64,000 nucleotides of DNA from Holophagaceae bacterium (GTDB lineage Bacteria; Acidobacteriota; Holophagae; Holophagales; Holophagaceae): NCBI GenBank assembly GCA_016710635.1, contig JADJVL010000002.1, positions 266,656 to 330,655 of the forward strand, written 5' to 3'. Below are positions 41,634-50,565 of the stretch, piece after piece (position 1 is the stretch's first letter; each line of letters opens with the position of its first letter). A program made the translations under genes and the position numbers. Under the pieces are notes generated by a model. It searched no databases, was not told the origin of the DNA, and saw nothing but the letters and a program-made list of their open reading frames with translations.

Positions 41634-43298
41634 TCAGGAGGAAGCCTTGGTGCCCGTCCGGCGGGCCCCGCTGATGGCGCCGTAGAGCTTCAGCTTGCGG
41701 TAGAGGGTGGCGGAGCCGATCTGGAGCTGCTCGGCGGTGCGGGTCTGGTTGCCGCCATTCAGTTCCAGGGCCGACAGGATGTACTCCTTCTCCATCTCCT
41801 CCAGGGGCCGCACCGCCCCCTTCACGGTCATGAGCCGCGGGATCGCCTGGGCGATCTCGTCGGGCAGGTCCTCGAACTCCACGCGGGTTCCCGTCGCAAG
41901 GGCGACGGCCCGCTCCATGGCGTTCTCCAGCTCGCGGACATTGCCCGGCCACTCGCAGCGCAGGAGCTGGACGGCGGCGGCAGGGGCGAAGCCCGAAAGC
42001 TTGCGTTTCATCCGGTGGGAGGATTCCGCCAGGAGCACCCGGGCCAGGGGCAGGATGTCGTCCCGGCGTTCCCGGAGGGGCGGCACGCATAGCTCCACGA
42101 CTTTCAGGCGGTAGTAGAGGTCCTGGCGGAAGGTGCCGTTCGCCACCGCCACGGCCAGGTCCCGGTTGGTGGCCGCCACGACGCGCACGTCCACGTGCCG
42201 GCTCTTGTTCTCCCCGACCCGGCGGATCTCCCGCTCCTGGAGGGCCCGCAAGAGCTTCACCTGCATGCCCGGGGACACTTCGCCGATCTCGTCGAGGAGC
42301 AGGGTGCCCTTGTTGGCCGCCTCGAAGAGGCCCGGGCGGTCGTGGGTGGCGCCGGTGAAGGCGCCCCGGGCGTGGCCGAAGAGCTCGCTTTCCAGGAGCG
42401 TCTCGGTGATGGCCCCGCAGTTCACGGCGATGAAGGGCCCGGCGAAGCGCGGGGATTCCTCGTGCACCAGGCGGGCGATCCGCTCCTTGCCCGCGCCGCT
42501 TTCGCCGGTGATGAGGACGGTGGAATCCACCTTGGCCACCCGGCGCGCCAAGTCCACCACCTGCCGCATGGCCGGGCTCTTGGCGACGATGCCCAGGGGT
42601 TGCTCCAGGTCCGGCGCCACCCGGGTCAGGGCCCGGTGGTGCAGGCGCAGCTTGCGCTCGGCCACCTTCAGGGATTCGGTGACCCGATGGAGGGAGGTGT
42701 CCAGGCACTCCTTGAGGAGGATCGGCTCGAAGAAGCGCAGCTCCTCGGCGTGGGTGTCCCCCCATTCCTCCCGCGTGCGTCCCAGCAGGTGGCAGGTGGC
42801 GTCCCCCTTGCCCAGGCAGCGGTCCTCCAGGACGAAGATCTCCTTGCCAGTGATCTGGCTGAGGTAGCCGCTCTTGAGGCCGCAGATGGTCCAACACATG
42901 GGTGAATCCGCCCGGCCGAAATGGAGCAGGTGCTGCTCGGCCTCGTAGGAGCTCAGGACGCTGTCGCCCTCCCGGGACAGCGGCCCCTTGCCGCCGGGCC
43001 GGACATGGAAGAAGCCCTCCAGGGTGTTGATGCGCGGACCCGCCCGGAGCAGTTCCTCGTCGCTGTCCCACTTGAACTGCATCTTCATGGCTTCGGCCAT
43101 GCGCCAGCCGTGGGCGAAGCCGAACTGGGTGAGCACGGCCCGGGCGGCGATGAGCCCGAAGTTCTCCACCAGGTACTTCCGCAGGACCCCCATGGCCACG
43201 GCGTCCAGCAGGAGGGCGCGCTGCCCGGCGAAGCGGATCACGCCCCCCTCCGGGTCCAGCTCCAGCAACTCCTTGTGGTCCAGGTCGGCGGCACGCAC
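41634..43298 (-). CDS. Sigma54-dependent activator, XylR_N-V4R type
   Basis: 554 residues from a GTG start in a purine-rich context. Residues about 15-110 are XylR_N (FGLIAARAVLTQFGFAHGWRMAEAM) and about 140-205 V4R (SPMCWTICGLKSGYLSQITGKEIFVLEDRCLGKGDATCHL), together an effector-binding unit for small aromatic or other hydrophobic ligands. The AAA+ domain at about 245-480 has Walker A GESGAGKERIA, GHARGAFTGA (sigma54 contact) and Walker B KGTLLLDEIGE. A Fis-type helix-turn-helix ends the protein (LELNGGNQTRTAEQLQIGSATLYRKLKLYG). It activates sigma54 promoters when its ligand releases repression. It lies upstream of cheB-cheR on the same strand. Its targets are unknown. Confidence 0.93.
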   Translation of the reverse strand: MRAADLDHKELLELDPEGGVIRFAGQRALLLDAVAMGVLRKYLVENFGLIAARAVLTQFGFAHGWRMAEAMKMQFKWDSDEELLRAGPRINTLEGFFHVRPGGKGPLSREGDSVLSSYEAEQHLLHFGRADSPMCWTICGLKSGYLSQITGKEIFVLEDRCLGKGDATCHLLGRTREEWGDTHAEELRFFEPILLKECLDTSLHRVTESLKVAERKLRLHHRALTRVAPDLEQPLGIVAKSPAMRQVVDLARRVAKVDSTVLITGESGAGKERIARLVHEESPRFAGPFIAVNCGAITETLLESELFGHARGAFTGATHDRPGLFEAANKGTLLLDEIGEVSPGMQVKLLRALQEREIRRVGENKSRHVDVRVVAATNRDLAVAVANGTFRQDLYYRLKVVELCVPPLRERRDDILPLARVLLAESSHRMKRKLSGFAPAAAVQLLRCEWPGNVRELENAMERAVALATGTRVEFEDLPDEIAQAIPRLMTVKGAVRPLEEMEKEYILSALELNGGNQTRTAEQLQIGSATLYRKLKLYGAISGARRTGTKASS

Positions 43299-43301
43299 AG
43301 G

Positions 43302-43455
43302 CGGCTTCTTTCTTTCGAATTGAAGGGTAGGTTAAATCAAATTGAGTGGATTGGGAAGGACGGTCAAAAATAATTATTATTTTAAATACCTTATTCCAAT
43401 GCATTAACTGAAATGGATCGATTCGTGCACTGAAGGATTCCATACACGAGGAGTC
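43302..43455. promoter_or_regulatory. AT-rich divergent promoter region
   Basis: The most AT-rich stretch in the window, with an AT core at about 43364-43390. For the minus-strand sigma54-activator gene, TTGACC (43362-43367 read in reverse) is a good -35 and an AATTT-type -10 lies 17-18 bases on. On the plus strand an AT-rich -10-like TATTTT lies upstream of the lipoprotein gene, but its -35 is weak. No GG-N10-GC sigma54 promoter is evident. The spacing assignments are approximate. Confidence 0.5.
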
Positions 43456-43460
43456 GCTTC

Positions 43461-43901
43461 ATGAACCCAGGCATTTCCACCTTCCGCACTGCCCTCCTGC
43501 CCTTGGTCCTGCCCATGGCCGCCGCCCTCGCCGGGCTGCACCTGGGCTGCACCAAGCCCCAGACCATGGTCTCCGCCGCGGGCGTCCCCGCGAGCCAGGG
43601 GACCGTCAAGGCCACCCAGGGGGACAACGGCAACACGAAGCTGTCCATCCACGTGAAGCACCTCGCGCCCCCGTCGAAGATATCGCCGGACGCGACGGTC
43701 TACGTGGTGTGGCTCCAGCCGCGGAACGGGGAGCGCCAGAACATCGGCGCCCTGGCCCTGGACAGCAACCTCGAAGGCAGCCTCACAACGGTCACGCCCC
43801 ACCGGCGCTTCCTGGTGACGGTGACGCCGGAGGCTGGCGGGCAGGTCTCCCAGCCCACCCACGAGCCGGTTTTCAGTTCGGAAGTGGACCGGGGCGATTG
43901 A
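43461..43901 (+). CDS. Hypothetical lipoprotein, small beta domain
   Basis: 146 residues with GAGGAG upstream of the ATG. The N-terminus is hydrophobic and ends LHLGCTKPQ, a probable lipobox. The mature ~115 residues are beta-rich with KLSIHVKHLAPPSKISPDATVYVVWLQPRNGERQNIG, resembling small anti-sigma- or CHRD-like beta sandwiches. The same layout recurs in the N-terminal part of the OmpA protein at 53095, where EFLTYVLWGISPEGRATNLGEL occupies the equivalent place. That supports a shared domain of unknown function. It begins a plus-strand run of surface-protein genes. Confidence 0.75.
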   Translation: MNPGISTFRTALLPLVLPMAAALAGLHLGCTKPQTMVSAAGVPASQGTVKATQGDNGNTKLSIHVKHLAPPSKISPDATVYVVWLQPRNGERQNIGALALDSNLEGSLTTVTPHRRFLVTVTPEAGGQVSQPTHEPVFSSEVDRGD

Positions 43902-44188
43902 GCCAAGGGGCTCCACCGCTGCATCAGGCCCCTGGACAGGAGTTGCGAATGGATCGAAATAACCGCTGAAAAAGCCGAACAACCCGGAATGACCATCACC
44001 ACCTGAGCCGGAGCCCGGACCCAGCAGGGAACAGCCTTCCCCGCAGCTGGATCCCGGAAACACAGACCTCCAGCCCAGCCCCGCCAGGTGCCGCGCGCAA
44101 GCGGCGCTTCCAGTGTCCGTGCGCCCCAGGCAATGGGTCGAGCCCTTCTCCCCGCAGTTGAACCAGAACACATGAAGAGGTGAAACAA

Positions 44189-47131
44189 ATGACCAGACTC
44201 GATCGATTCACACGCCCGCTGCTGTTGACCGGCGCGTTTCTGCTGATGGCCGCGGGCCTCGCCTGCCAGGGCGATGCCGGACGCGACCCCATCCTGGGCA
44301 CCGGCGGCGGCGCCGTGCATCCCCCCACCGTCATCGACTGCACGCCGGATCCCAACACCACCGGCGTCACCATCACCAACCCCGTCATCAATGCCACCTT
44401 CAGCGAACCGATGTCCCCGATCACCGGCACGGCGACCTTCACGGTGACCGGCGCCGCTCCGGGCGTGTCCCCCACGGGCACGGTGGCCCTGGACTCCACG
44501 AACCGCATCGCCACCTTCACGGTGACGCCGGGCTTCACCCTGACGCCCCTCAATGTCTATACCGCCACCATCACCGGCGCCAAGAGCCTCTCCACCGGAC
44601 TCGCCCTGGCGAGTCCTTTTTCGTGGAGCTTCACCACGGGCCCGATCCCTGACACGACCCGGCCCCGGGTGACCCTCACGGTCCCCGTCACCACGATCCC
44701 CGGCCCGACCCTTGGCGTGCCCTTCAACACGGCCATCAGCGCGACCTTCACCGAGGACATGGCCCTCGCGACCATCAACGCGACTTCCTTCACCGTGACC
44801 AGCACCGGCGGGATCCCCGTGGCCGGCGGCGTCTCCTACGCCTCCCGGACGGCGGTCTTCGCCGCGACCGGCGGTCTCGTCCCCGACACGACCTACACCG
44901 CGACGATCACCACCGCGGCCACGGACCTCGCGGGCAATGCCCTCGCCGGCAACCAGGCCCCGCTGCCCGCCGCCAGCAACTACATCTGGACCTTCCGCAC
45001 GGGCCCGACCCCCGACACGACGCGGCCCCGGGTGACCCTCACGGTCCCCGCCACGACGATCCCCGGTCCCACCCCCGGCGTGCCCATCAACACCGCCATC
45101 AGCGCCGCCTTCACCGAAGACATGGCCCCCGCCACCCTGAACACCGCCAGCTTCACGCTGACGGGACCGGGTGCCGTGGCCCTCACCGGCGGCGTCTTCT
45201 ACGCCTCCCGGACGGCCGTCTTCACCCCCGCGGCGGCCCTCCTGCCCAACACCACCTACACCGCCCGGGTCACCCAGGCGGCGACGGACCTGGCCGGCAA
45301 CGCCCTGGCGGGCAACCAGTTGCCCCTGCCTGCCGCCAGCGACTATGTCTGGACCTTCACCACCGGTCCCCTCCCTGACACGACCCGGCCCCGGGTGACC
45401 TTCACGGTCCCCGTCACCACCATCCCCGGTCCCACCAACGGCGTCGCCATCAACACGGCCATCAACGCCTCGTTCACCGAGGACATGGCCCCCGCCACCC
45501 TCAACATCACCAGCTTCACCGTGACGGGCCCCGACGGCCTCCTCACCGGCGGCGTGAGCTACGCCTCCCGCACCGCCATCTTCCTGCCCAGCGCCATCCT
45601 GACCGCCAACACCACCTACACCGCCCGGGTCACCATGGCCGCCACGGACCTCGCGGGCAATGCCCTCGCCGGCAACCAGGCGCCCCTGCCCGCGGCCAGC
45701 GACTACGTCTGGACCTTCCGCACCGGCATCACCCCTGACACGACTCGGCCCCGGGTGATCCTCACCGTGCCCGCCACGACGATCCCCGGCCCGACCCTGG
45801 GCGTCCCCGCCAATACGGCCATCACCGCCGTCTTCTCCGAGGACATGGACCCCGGCACCATCACCACCACCACCTTCACCGTCACCACGGCCTTCCCCGG
45901 CGTGGACCCCGTGGGCAACGTGAGCTACACCACCGGTTCCCGCACGGCGGTCTTCGTGCCGTCGGCCCCCCTCGCGGGCGGCACCACCTACACGGCCACC
46001 ATCACGATGGCGACCACGGACCTCGCGGGCAACGCGCTGGCCGGCAACCAGATTCCCCTGTCGGGACCGAGCGACTACGTGTGGACCTTCACGACCACCG
46101 TGCCCGTTCCCCCGTCCAATGTCTCCGTCCAGTCCACGAATCCCGGCCCCGGCGCCCTCGGCGTCTGCCCGGATGCTTCCATCAACGCCACCTTCACCGT
46201 GCCTTCGGGCCTGAGGATGGACCCCGCCACCGTCAACGCGGCGACCTTCACCGTGACGGGACCTGGTCCCCTCTTCACCCCCGTCACCGCGGCTTCGGTC
46301 ACCCTTGACGTGCCCACAGGCCAGATCGCCACCTTCACCCCCGGCGCGCTCCTCACGGTGGGCGTCACCTATACGGCCACCCTCAAGGGCACCGCCAGCG
46401 GCGTCAAGGATCTCGCCATCCCGGCGAACACCATGGTGAGCGACTACACCTGGACCTTCACCGTCGGCGCCTGCGTGCCGCCCCCCAACCCTTCGCACCT
46501 CGGCACCGCCGCGGGCTTCGGGATCATGGCCACCTCGGCGATCACCAGCGTGCCGACCTCCCATGTGGACGGGGACGTCTCCTTGGAGCCCGGCTCCTCC
46601 TGCGGCCTGACCCCCGTGGAAGTGAACGGCACCATCCACATCAATGATTCGGTCTCCCACCAGGCCCTGCTCGATCTGAACGCGGCCTACGTCTACTACA
46701 CGACCCTGCCTCCCGGCGTGACCATCACGGCGGGCGCGGACCTCGGCGCGCTCTACCCCGCAGGGGCCGGCGGCATTCCTCCGGGCACCTACACCTCGGG
46801 CAGCACGATGAACGTCAACACCCCCCTCGTGCTCAACGCCGGCGGCAATGCGAACGCCATCTGGGTCTTCCAGATCGGCTCCTCGCTGACCACCACGACG
46901 CCCCTGGGCAATGTGACCCTCCTGAACGGCGCGAACCCCAACAACGTGTTCTGGGTGTGCACGGCCTCCGCCACCATCGGCGTCGGCAACGTTTTCAACG
47001 GCACGATCATCGCCGGGGTGAGCATCACCGCCGAAACCGGCTCCGAGGTCTTCGGCCGCCTCCTGGCTGGCGCCATCGGACCGGGCACCATCGCCCTGCA
47101 GTCCGCCACCATCCATGTTCCCGCGCCCTGA
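44189..47131 (+). CDS. Ig-repeat and DUF3494 (ice-binding-like) surface protein
   Basis: 980 residues. ATG at 44189 is preferred: GAGG lies eight bases upstream, and the in-frame GTG three codons earlier overlaps that signal. A lipoprotein signal (LLMAAGLACQG) is followed by six bacterial Ig-like (Big_5/SbsA) domains. The central four are near-identical ~120-residue repeats, each opening with DTTRPRVTLTVP. Residues about 770-980 are DUF3494, the ice-binding-protein fold (HLGTAAGFGIMATSAITSV, NANAIWVFQIGSSL, GNVFNGTIIAGVSITAETGS). The protein is probably displayed on the outer surface as an adhesin; DUF3494 alone does not prove ice binding. A 287-base leader without genes precedes it. Confidence 0.9.
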   Translation: MTRLDRFTRPLLLTGAFLLMAAGLACQGDAGRDPILGTGGGAVHPPTVIDCTPDPNTTGVTITNPVINATFSEPMSPITGTATFTVTGAAPGVSPTGTVALDSTNRIATFTVTPGFTLTPLNVYTATITGAKSLSTGLALASPFSWSFTTGPIPDTTRPRVTLTVPVTTIPGPTLGVPFNTAISATFTEDMALATINATSFTVTSTGGIPVAGGVSYASRTAVFAATGGLVPDTTYTATITTAATDLAGNALAGNQAPLPAASNYIWTFRTGPTPDTTRPRVTLTVPATTIPGPTPGVPINTAISAAFTEDMAPATLNTASFTLTGPGAVALTGGVFYASRTAVFTPAAALLPNTTYTARVTQAATDLAGNALAGNQLPLPAASDYVWTFTTGPLPDTTRPRVTFTVPVTTIPGPTNGVAINTAINASFTEDMAPATLNITSFTVTGPDGLLTGGVSYASRTAIFLPSAILTANTTYTARVTMAATDLAGNALAGNQAPLPAASDYVWTFRTGITPDTTRPRVILTVPATTIPGPTLGVPANTAITAVFSEDMDPGTITTTTFTVTTAFPGVDPVGNVSYTTGSRTAVFVPSAPLAGGTTYTATITMATTDLAGNALAGNQIPLSGPSDYVWTFTTTVPVPPSNVSVQSTNPGPGALGVCPDASINATFTVPSGLRMDPATVNAATFTVTGPGPLFTPVTAASVTLDVPTGQIATFTPGALLTVGVTYTATLKGTASGVKDLAIPANTMVSDYTWTFTVGACVPPPNPSHLGTAAGFGIMATSAITSVPTSHVDGDVSLEPGSSCGLTPVEVNGTIHINDSVSHQALLDLNAAYVYYTTLPPGVTITAGADLGALYPAGAGGIPPGTYTSGSTMNVNTPLVLNAGGNANAIWVFQIGSSLTTTTPLGNVTLLNGANPNNVFWVCTASATIGVGNVFNGTIIAGVSITAETGSEVFGRLLAGAIGPGTIALQSATIHVPAP
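44651..46100 (+). repeat. Four tandem ~360-bp Ig-domain repeats
   Basis: Repeat units begin at about 44651, 45014, 45377 and 45737, each opening with DNA for DTTRPR and ending near YVWTFRTG. Spacings are 363, 363 and 360 bases, all in frame, and protein identity between units is high. Such arrays vary in copy number by recombination and are prone to assembly collapse, so the true copy number may be higher. Confidence 0.9.
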
Positions 47132-47170
47132 ACCTTCCCTTCGACCCGCGACCCAACTTCAGGAGACCTC

Positions 47171-48670
47171 ATGAGATCCACACTTTCCACACGGATGCTG
47201 CGGCTGGTGGCCCTCGCCACCCTCGCGAGCCCCTTCGCGATGGCCCAGGACCGTGGCTGGTACGCCGGCTTCAACATCGGGAAGGCGAAGGCCACCATCG
47301 ATGACGAGCGGATCACCAGCAGCCTGCTGGGGGCGGGGTTCACCACCACGTCCATCGCCGACCGCGACAACCACACCGGCTTCAAGGTCTACGGCGGCTA
47401 CCAGTTCAGCCGCTACTTCGCCCTCGAGGGCGGCTACTTCGACCTCGGCAAGTTCGGGTTCACCGCGGCCACCCTGCCGACGGGAACCCTGACCGGGGAC
47501 ATCAAGCTGACCGGCGTGAACCTCGACCTCGTGCTCAGCGTGCCCCTGACCCAGAAATTCTCGGTCTTCGGCCGCGTGGGCGTGAACCAGGCCAACGCCA
47601 AGGACACCTTCGCCGGCACCGGCTCGGTCTACGTCCTCAATCCCAGCCCGAGCAAACGGGCCGCCAACCTCAAGTTCGGCGGTGGCATCCAGCTCGATTT
47701 CACCGATTCCTTCGGGATGAGGGCCGAGATCGAGCGCTATCGGATCGACGACGCCGTTGGCAACAAGGGCCACGTCGACCTGGCCTCGGTGGGCCTGCTG
47801 TTCAAGTTCGGGCGCAGTCGCCCGGCCCCCGCCGAAGTGGTGGTGGCGCCCCTGCCGCCGCCGGCGCCCTACGTCGCGCCGCCCACACCGGTCGTGGTGT
47901 ACACGCCCCCGGCCCTCGTGGTGGTCCCGACTCCGCGCACCCAGCAATACTGCAGCATCCTGGACATCCAGTTCGAGGTGGACAAGGACGACATGCAGCT
48001 GGAAGAGAAGGAGCGCCTCGCCGTGCTCGGCACCTTCCTGGCCAAGTACCCCGAGACCAGCGCGGTCATCGAGGGCCATACGGACAACGTGGGCACCACC
48101 GAGCACAACATCCTGCTGTCCAAGCGCCGCGCCGAAAGCGTGGTGGCCTACCTGACCGGTGATCTTCACATCGCCGCCAGCCGCCTTTCGGCGGTGGGCT
48201 ATGGCGAGTCCCGCCCGGTGGCGGACAACGCCACCGAGGAAGGCAAGCGGGCGAACCGGCGCATCAACGCCGTCGTCGCCTGCGCCACGGACATCGAGGG
48301 GCTCACCGTGAAGCCCGCCCGCATCACCATGGCGCTGCTGATCGAGTACGACCGCAACAAGGCCGATGTCCAGCCCCAGCACCGGGACGAGCTCCGCAAG
48401 GTGGCCAACTTCCTGAAGGCCAACCCCACCGTCACCGCGACGGTGGAAGGCCACACGGGCAACCTGCAGGCGACCGCCGCCCTGAGCCAGGAGATCTCCC
48501 AGCGCCGCGCCCAGAACGTGGTGGACTACCTGGTGACCGAGTTCGGGATCTCCCGTTCGCGCCTCACCGCGGAAGGCTTCGGCCGCAGCCGGCGCTTCGC
48601 CTACAACACGAGCGCCGAGGGTCAGCAGGAGAACCGCCGCATCAACGTGATCATCAACTACCCGAAATAA
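47171..48670 (+). CDS. OmpA-type porin with two peptidoglycan-binding domains
   Basis: 499 residues. Signal peptide MRSTLSTRMLRLVALATLASPFAMA. An eight-strand OmpA-like beta barrel spans about 25-215, with GFKVYGGYQFSRYFALEGGYFDLG. A Pro-rich linker (about 217-255) leads to two tandem OmpA C-terminal domains. The first, about 262-375, is standard: VIEGHTDNVGTTEHNILLSKRRAESVVAYL and KRANRRI. The second, about 380-499, reads VEGHTGNLQ, so the Asp that contacts diaminopimelate is replaced by Gly, though the later Arg pairs remain. It anchors the outer membrane to the cell wall; the second copy may bind less tightly or a different wall. It ends a surface-protein run closed by a strong hairpin. 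Confidence 0.92.
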   Translation: MRSTLSTRMLRLVALATLASPFAMAQDRGWYAGFNIGKAKATIDDERITSSLLGAGFTTTSIADRDNHTGFKVYGGYQFSRYFALEGGYFDLGKFGFTAATLPTGTLTGDIKLTGVNLDLVLSVPLTQKFSVFGRVGVNQANAKDTFAGTGSVYVLNPSPSKRAANLKFGGGIQLDFTDSFGMRAEIERYRIDDAVGNKGHVDLASVGLLFKFGRSRPAPAEVVVAPLPPPAPYVAPPTPVVVYTPPALVVVPTPRTQQYCSILDIQFEVDKDDMQLEEKERLAVLGTFLAKYPETSAVIEGHTDNVGTTEHNILLSKRRAESVVAYLTGDLHIAASRLSAVGYGESRPVADNATEEGKRANRRINAVVACATDIEGLTVKPARITMALLIEYDRNKADVQPQHRDELRKVANFLKANPTVTATVEGHTGNLQATAALSQEISQRRAQNVVDYLVTEFGISRSRLTAEGFGRSRRFAYNTSAEGQQENRRINVIINYPK

Positions 48671-48676
48671 GCGTGA

Positions 48677-48712
48677 AGTCCGGGCTTCGGCGCTGGCGCC
48701 GAAGCCCGGACT
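48677..48712 (+). terminator. Strong hairpin after OmpA gene
   Basis: AGTCCGGGCTTCGGCGC (48677-48693) is followed by its exact inverted copy (48696-48712), giving a 16-17 bp GC-rich stem seven bases after the OmpA stop. No T tract follows. It probably ends the surface-protein transcript and separates it from the stress island downstream. Confidence 0.7.
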
Positions 48713-48827
48713 CCTTCGCGGGGCCGATGGTGCGCCGCGTCCCCGCGGCCTCCCGCGCCGGAACGGCTGCCACAGGCCCATCCCTCCATTGACCGGGACA
48801 GGTTCCCGGATCCCCAGGAGTCCTACC

Positions 48828-49052
48828 ATGACGACCCTTCCTGCTCCTGGCCTTCCGTTCGACCCGGGCTTCCATCCCCGGGGCATCTCCGCCTCCAAAA
48901 AGGTGGATGACATTTCCCATCACGAATCCAGGCACGATGCCAAGCACCTTCCCGAGCCCGGCAAGCAGAAGGCCGAGAAGGACGCCCAGCCGACCCCGAA
49001 TCCCAGCCGGAAGCCGGGCGGGATTCCTGCGCCCGAAATCCCCAAGCCCTGA
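48828..49052 (+). CDS. Small Pro/Lys-rich hypothetical protein
   Basis: 74 residues with a GGAG Shine-Dalgarno sequence nine bases upstream. No signal or membrane segment. Composition is Pro, Lys, His and Ser-rich (HHESRHDAKHLPEPGKQKAEKD), so probably disordered. I recognise no family. It opens the stress island. The protein could be a small basic DNA- or protein-binding factor, but that is only a guess from composition. Confidence 0.6.
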   Translation: MTTLPAPGLPFDPGFHPRGISASKKVDDISHHESRHDAKHLPEPGKQKAEKDAQPTPNPSRKPGGIPAPEIPKP

Positions 49053-49161
49053 AGCCAGGGCCGGGCCCGACGGGTTTCCCGCGATCGGCCCGCAGGCTCC
49101 TACAAAGCACGCCCAAGACCCTCACCCCCGCCGCCCTCACGGGCCAGAAAGAGAAGCCGCC

Positions 49162-50016
49162 ATGCGAATGACCAACCCGAACGCCCTGGCCACCCTTGGT
49201 GGCGCCCTCACGCTGCTTCTGGCGAGCGGACTTGCCCTGCCGGCCGCGACGCCGGCGACCCGGATGCCCGCCGCCGCCCTCGCGGCCCTGGACCTGGACG
49301 CCCGCTTCGAATCCGCCGCGCACCGCGTCTCCGAGACCGACGACCGGATCGAGGCTTCCGCGAAGAACAGCTACAACTTCCGGACCTACCTGAAGAACGA
49401 TGACATCAAGGTCTCTTCCTCCCGGGGCGTCGTCACCCTGACGGGCACCGTGTCCCACGGGTACCACAAGTCCCTGGCCCAGGAGACCGTCGCGGAGCTG
49501 CCCGGCGTCAAGAGCGTGGACAACCAGCTCACCCTGGTGGGCGAGCAGCCCGCCGACAATTCGGATGGCTGGATCACGATGAAGGTGAAGGCGACCCTGG
49601 CCTTCCACAAGAACGTGGAGGCCACCTCCACGGAAGTGCACACGGAAAAGGGCGTGGTCACCCTGACGGGCACCGCCTACAGCGGCGCGCAGAAGGACCT
49701 GACCGCCGAGTACGCCAAGGACGTGGAGGGCGTCACCGAGGTCCGGAACAACCTGGTCATCGCCGGCCACAACAAGTCCCACCGCACCTTCGGCGAAAAG
49801 GTGGACGACAGTTCCATCACCGCCCAGTTGAAGAGCGCCCTCCTCTTCCACAAGTCCACCCGTCCCCTGGCCACCAAGGTGCGCACCCGGAACGGCGTCG
49901 TGACGCTGGAAGGCGAAGCCAAGAACCAGATGGAGAAGGACATGGTCACCCGCGTCGCCGCGGACATCAAGGGCGTGCGCAGCGTGCGCAACAAGATGTC
50001 CGTCCGTCCGTCCTGA
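49162..50016 (+). CDS. Triple BON-domain exported protein
   Basis: 284 residues. A signal peptide (about 1-30) and a short linker are followed by three BON domains at about 63-130, 138-208 and 215-284. Each has the pattern of a helix, a beta strand and GVVTLTGTV/GVVTLEGEA, for example IKVSSSRGVVTLTGTVSHGYHKSLAQ and TKVRTRNGVVTLEGEAKNQME. BON proteins such as OsmY bind lipids and act in the periplasm during osmotic or envelope stress. It is grouped here with other stress proteins. The next gene starts 75 bases on. Confidence 0.92.
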   Translation: MRMTNPNALATLGGALTLLLASGLALPAATPATRMPAAALAALDLDARFESAAHRVSETDDRIEASAKNSYNFRTYLKNDDIKVSSSRGVVTLTGTVSHGYHKSLAQETVAELPGVKSVDNQLTLVGEQPADNSDGWITMKVKATLAFHKNVEATSTEVHTEKGVVTLTGTAYSGAQKDLTAEYAKDVEGVTEVRNNLVIAGHNKSHRTFGEKVDDSSITAQLKSALLFHKSTRPLATKVRTRNGVVTLEGEAKNQMEKDMVTRVAADIKGVRSVRNKMSVRPS

Positions 50017-50091
50017 AGAGCTTCGGCGGCCTCCCTCCCGGAGCGGAGGCCGCCGGATCCTCCCCACTGAATCCAATCGAAGGAGCAAGTC

Positions 50092-50241
50092 ATGTTGTGG
50101 ACCATCGCCGTCATCCTGCTCGTCCTGTGGGCCCTCGGCCTCGTCACCTCCTACACCATGGGCGGCTTCGTCCACCTGCTCCTGGTGATCGCCGTGATCG
50201 TCGTCCTCATCCGGATCATCCAGGGCCGCAAGGTCCTCTGA
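50092..50241 (+). CDS. Lmo0937-family small membrane protein
   Basis: 49 residues, too short for usual ORF cutoffs. AAGGAG lies about seven bases upstream of the ATG. The sequence is almost all two membrane helices (WTIAVILLVLWALGLVTSY, then HLLLVIAVIVVLIRIIQG), ending in a short basic tail, the standard Lmo0937/DUF5670 layout. The family is found in stress-response loci but has no assigned function. A longer relative lies 325 bases downstream (50566). Confidence 0.88.
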   Translation: MLWTIAVILLVLWALGLVTSYTMGGFVHLLLVIAVIVVLIRIIQGRKVL

Positions 50242-50251
50242 AAGAACCGTC

Positions 50252-50539
50252 ATGTTCGAGCACCGGAAGGCCTATGAGACCCGGCTGGACGCGCAACTCG
50301 CCCAGTGGGACGCCGATATCGGCGTCCTCAAGGCCAAGGCCGCGCGTGCGGAAGTGGACGCCAAGATCCGCTACGACGAAGCCATCACCGGCCTCCAGCT
50401 CAAGCATGACGAGGTCGGAATCCACCTGGGAAAGCTCCGGGCCGCTTCCGACGAGACCTGGGAAGCGGTGAAGGCCGGGGCCGAAAAGGCCTGGCTGGAA
50501 TTCAAGCTCCTCTTCCACAGCGCCACCTCATCGGCCTGA
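50252..50539 (+). CDS. Small coiled-coil protein
   Basis: 95 residues, highly charged and almost wholly helical (YETRLDAQLAQWDADIGVLKAKAARAEVDAKIRYDEAITGLQLKHDE), with heptad-like hydrophobic spacing indicating a coiled coil. No signal or membrane segment. It resembles small stress-island proteins related to sll1863-type families, which I cannot confirm. It starts ten bases after the Lmo0937-like gene, so it is in the same operon. Confidence 0.75.
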   Translation: MFEHRKAYETRLDAQLAQWDADIGVLKAKAARAEVDAKIRYDEAITGLQLKHDEVGIHLGKLRAASDETWEAVKAGAEKAWLEFKLLFHSATSSA

Positions 50540-50565
50540 TCCGTGCCGGATCGGGAGCCCCCGCC

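Noticed and set aside
43302..43455. Sigma54 promoter for the adjacent genes
   Set aside because: No GG-N10-GC pair with the expected context was found; AT-richness and a TTGACC box fit a sigma70-type promoter better.
43902..44188. Riboswitch in the 287-base leader of the Ig-repeat gene
   Set aside because: Several short GC stems can be drawn, but no known cyclic-di-GMP or other aptamer core is recognisable.
43700..47116. Very long minus-strand ORF (over 1100 codons) opposite the Ig-repeat gene
   Set aside because: It is a shadow of the repeat gene's codon bias: Gly/Arg/Asp-rich, repetitive and with no recognisable domain, while the plus frame has clear domains and a Shine-Dalgarno sequence.
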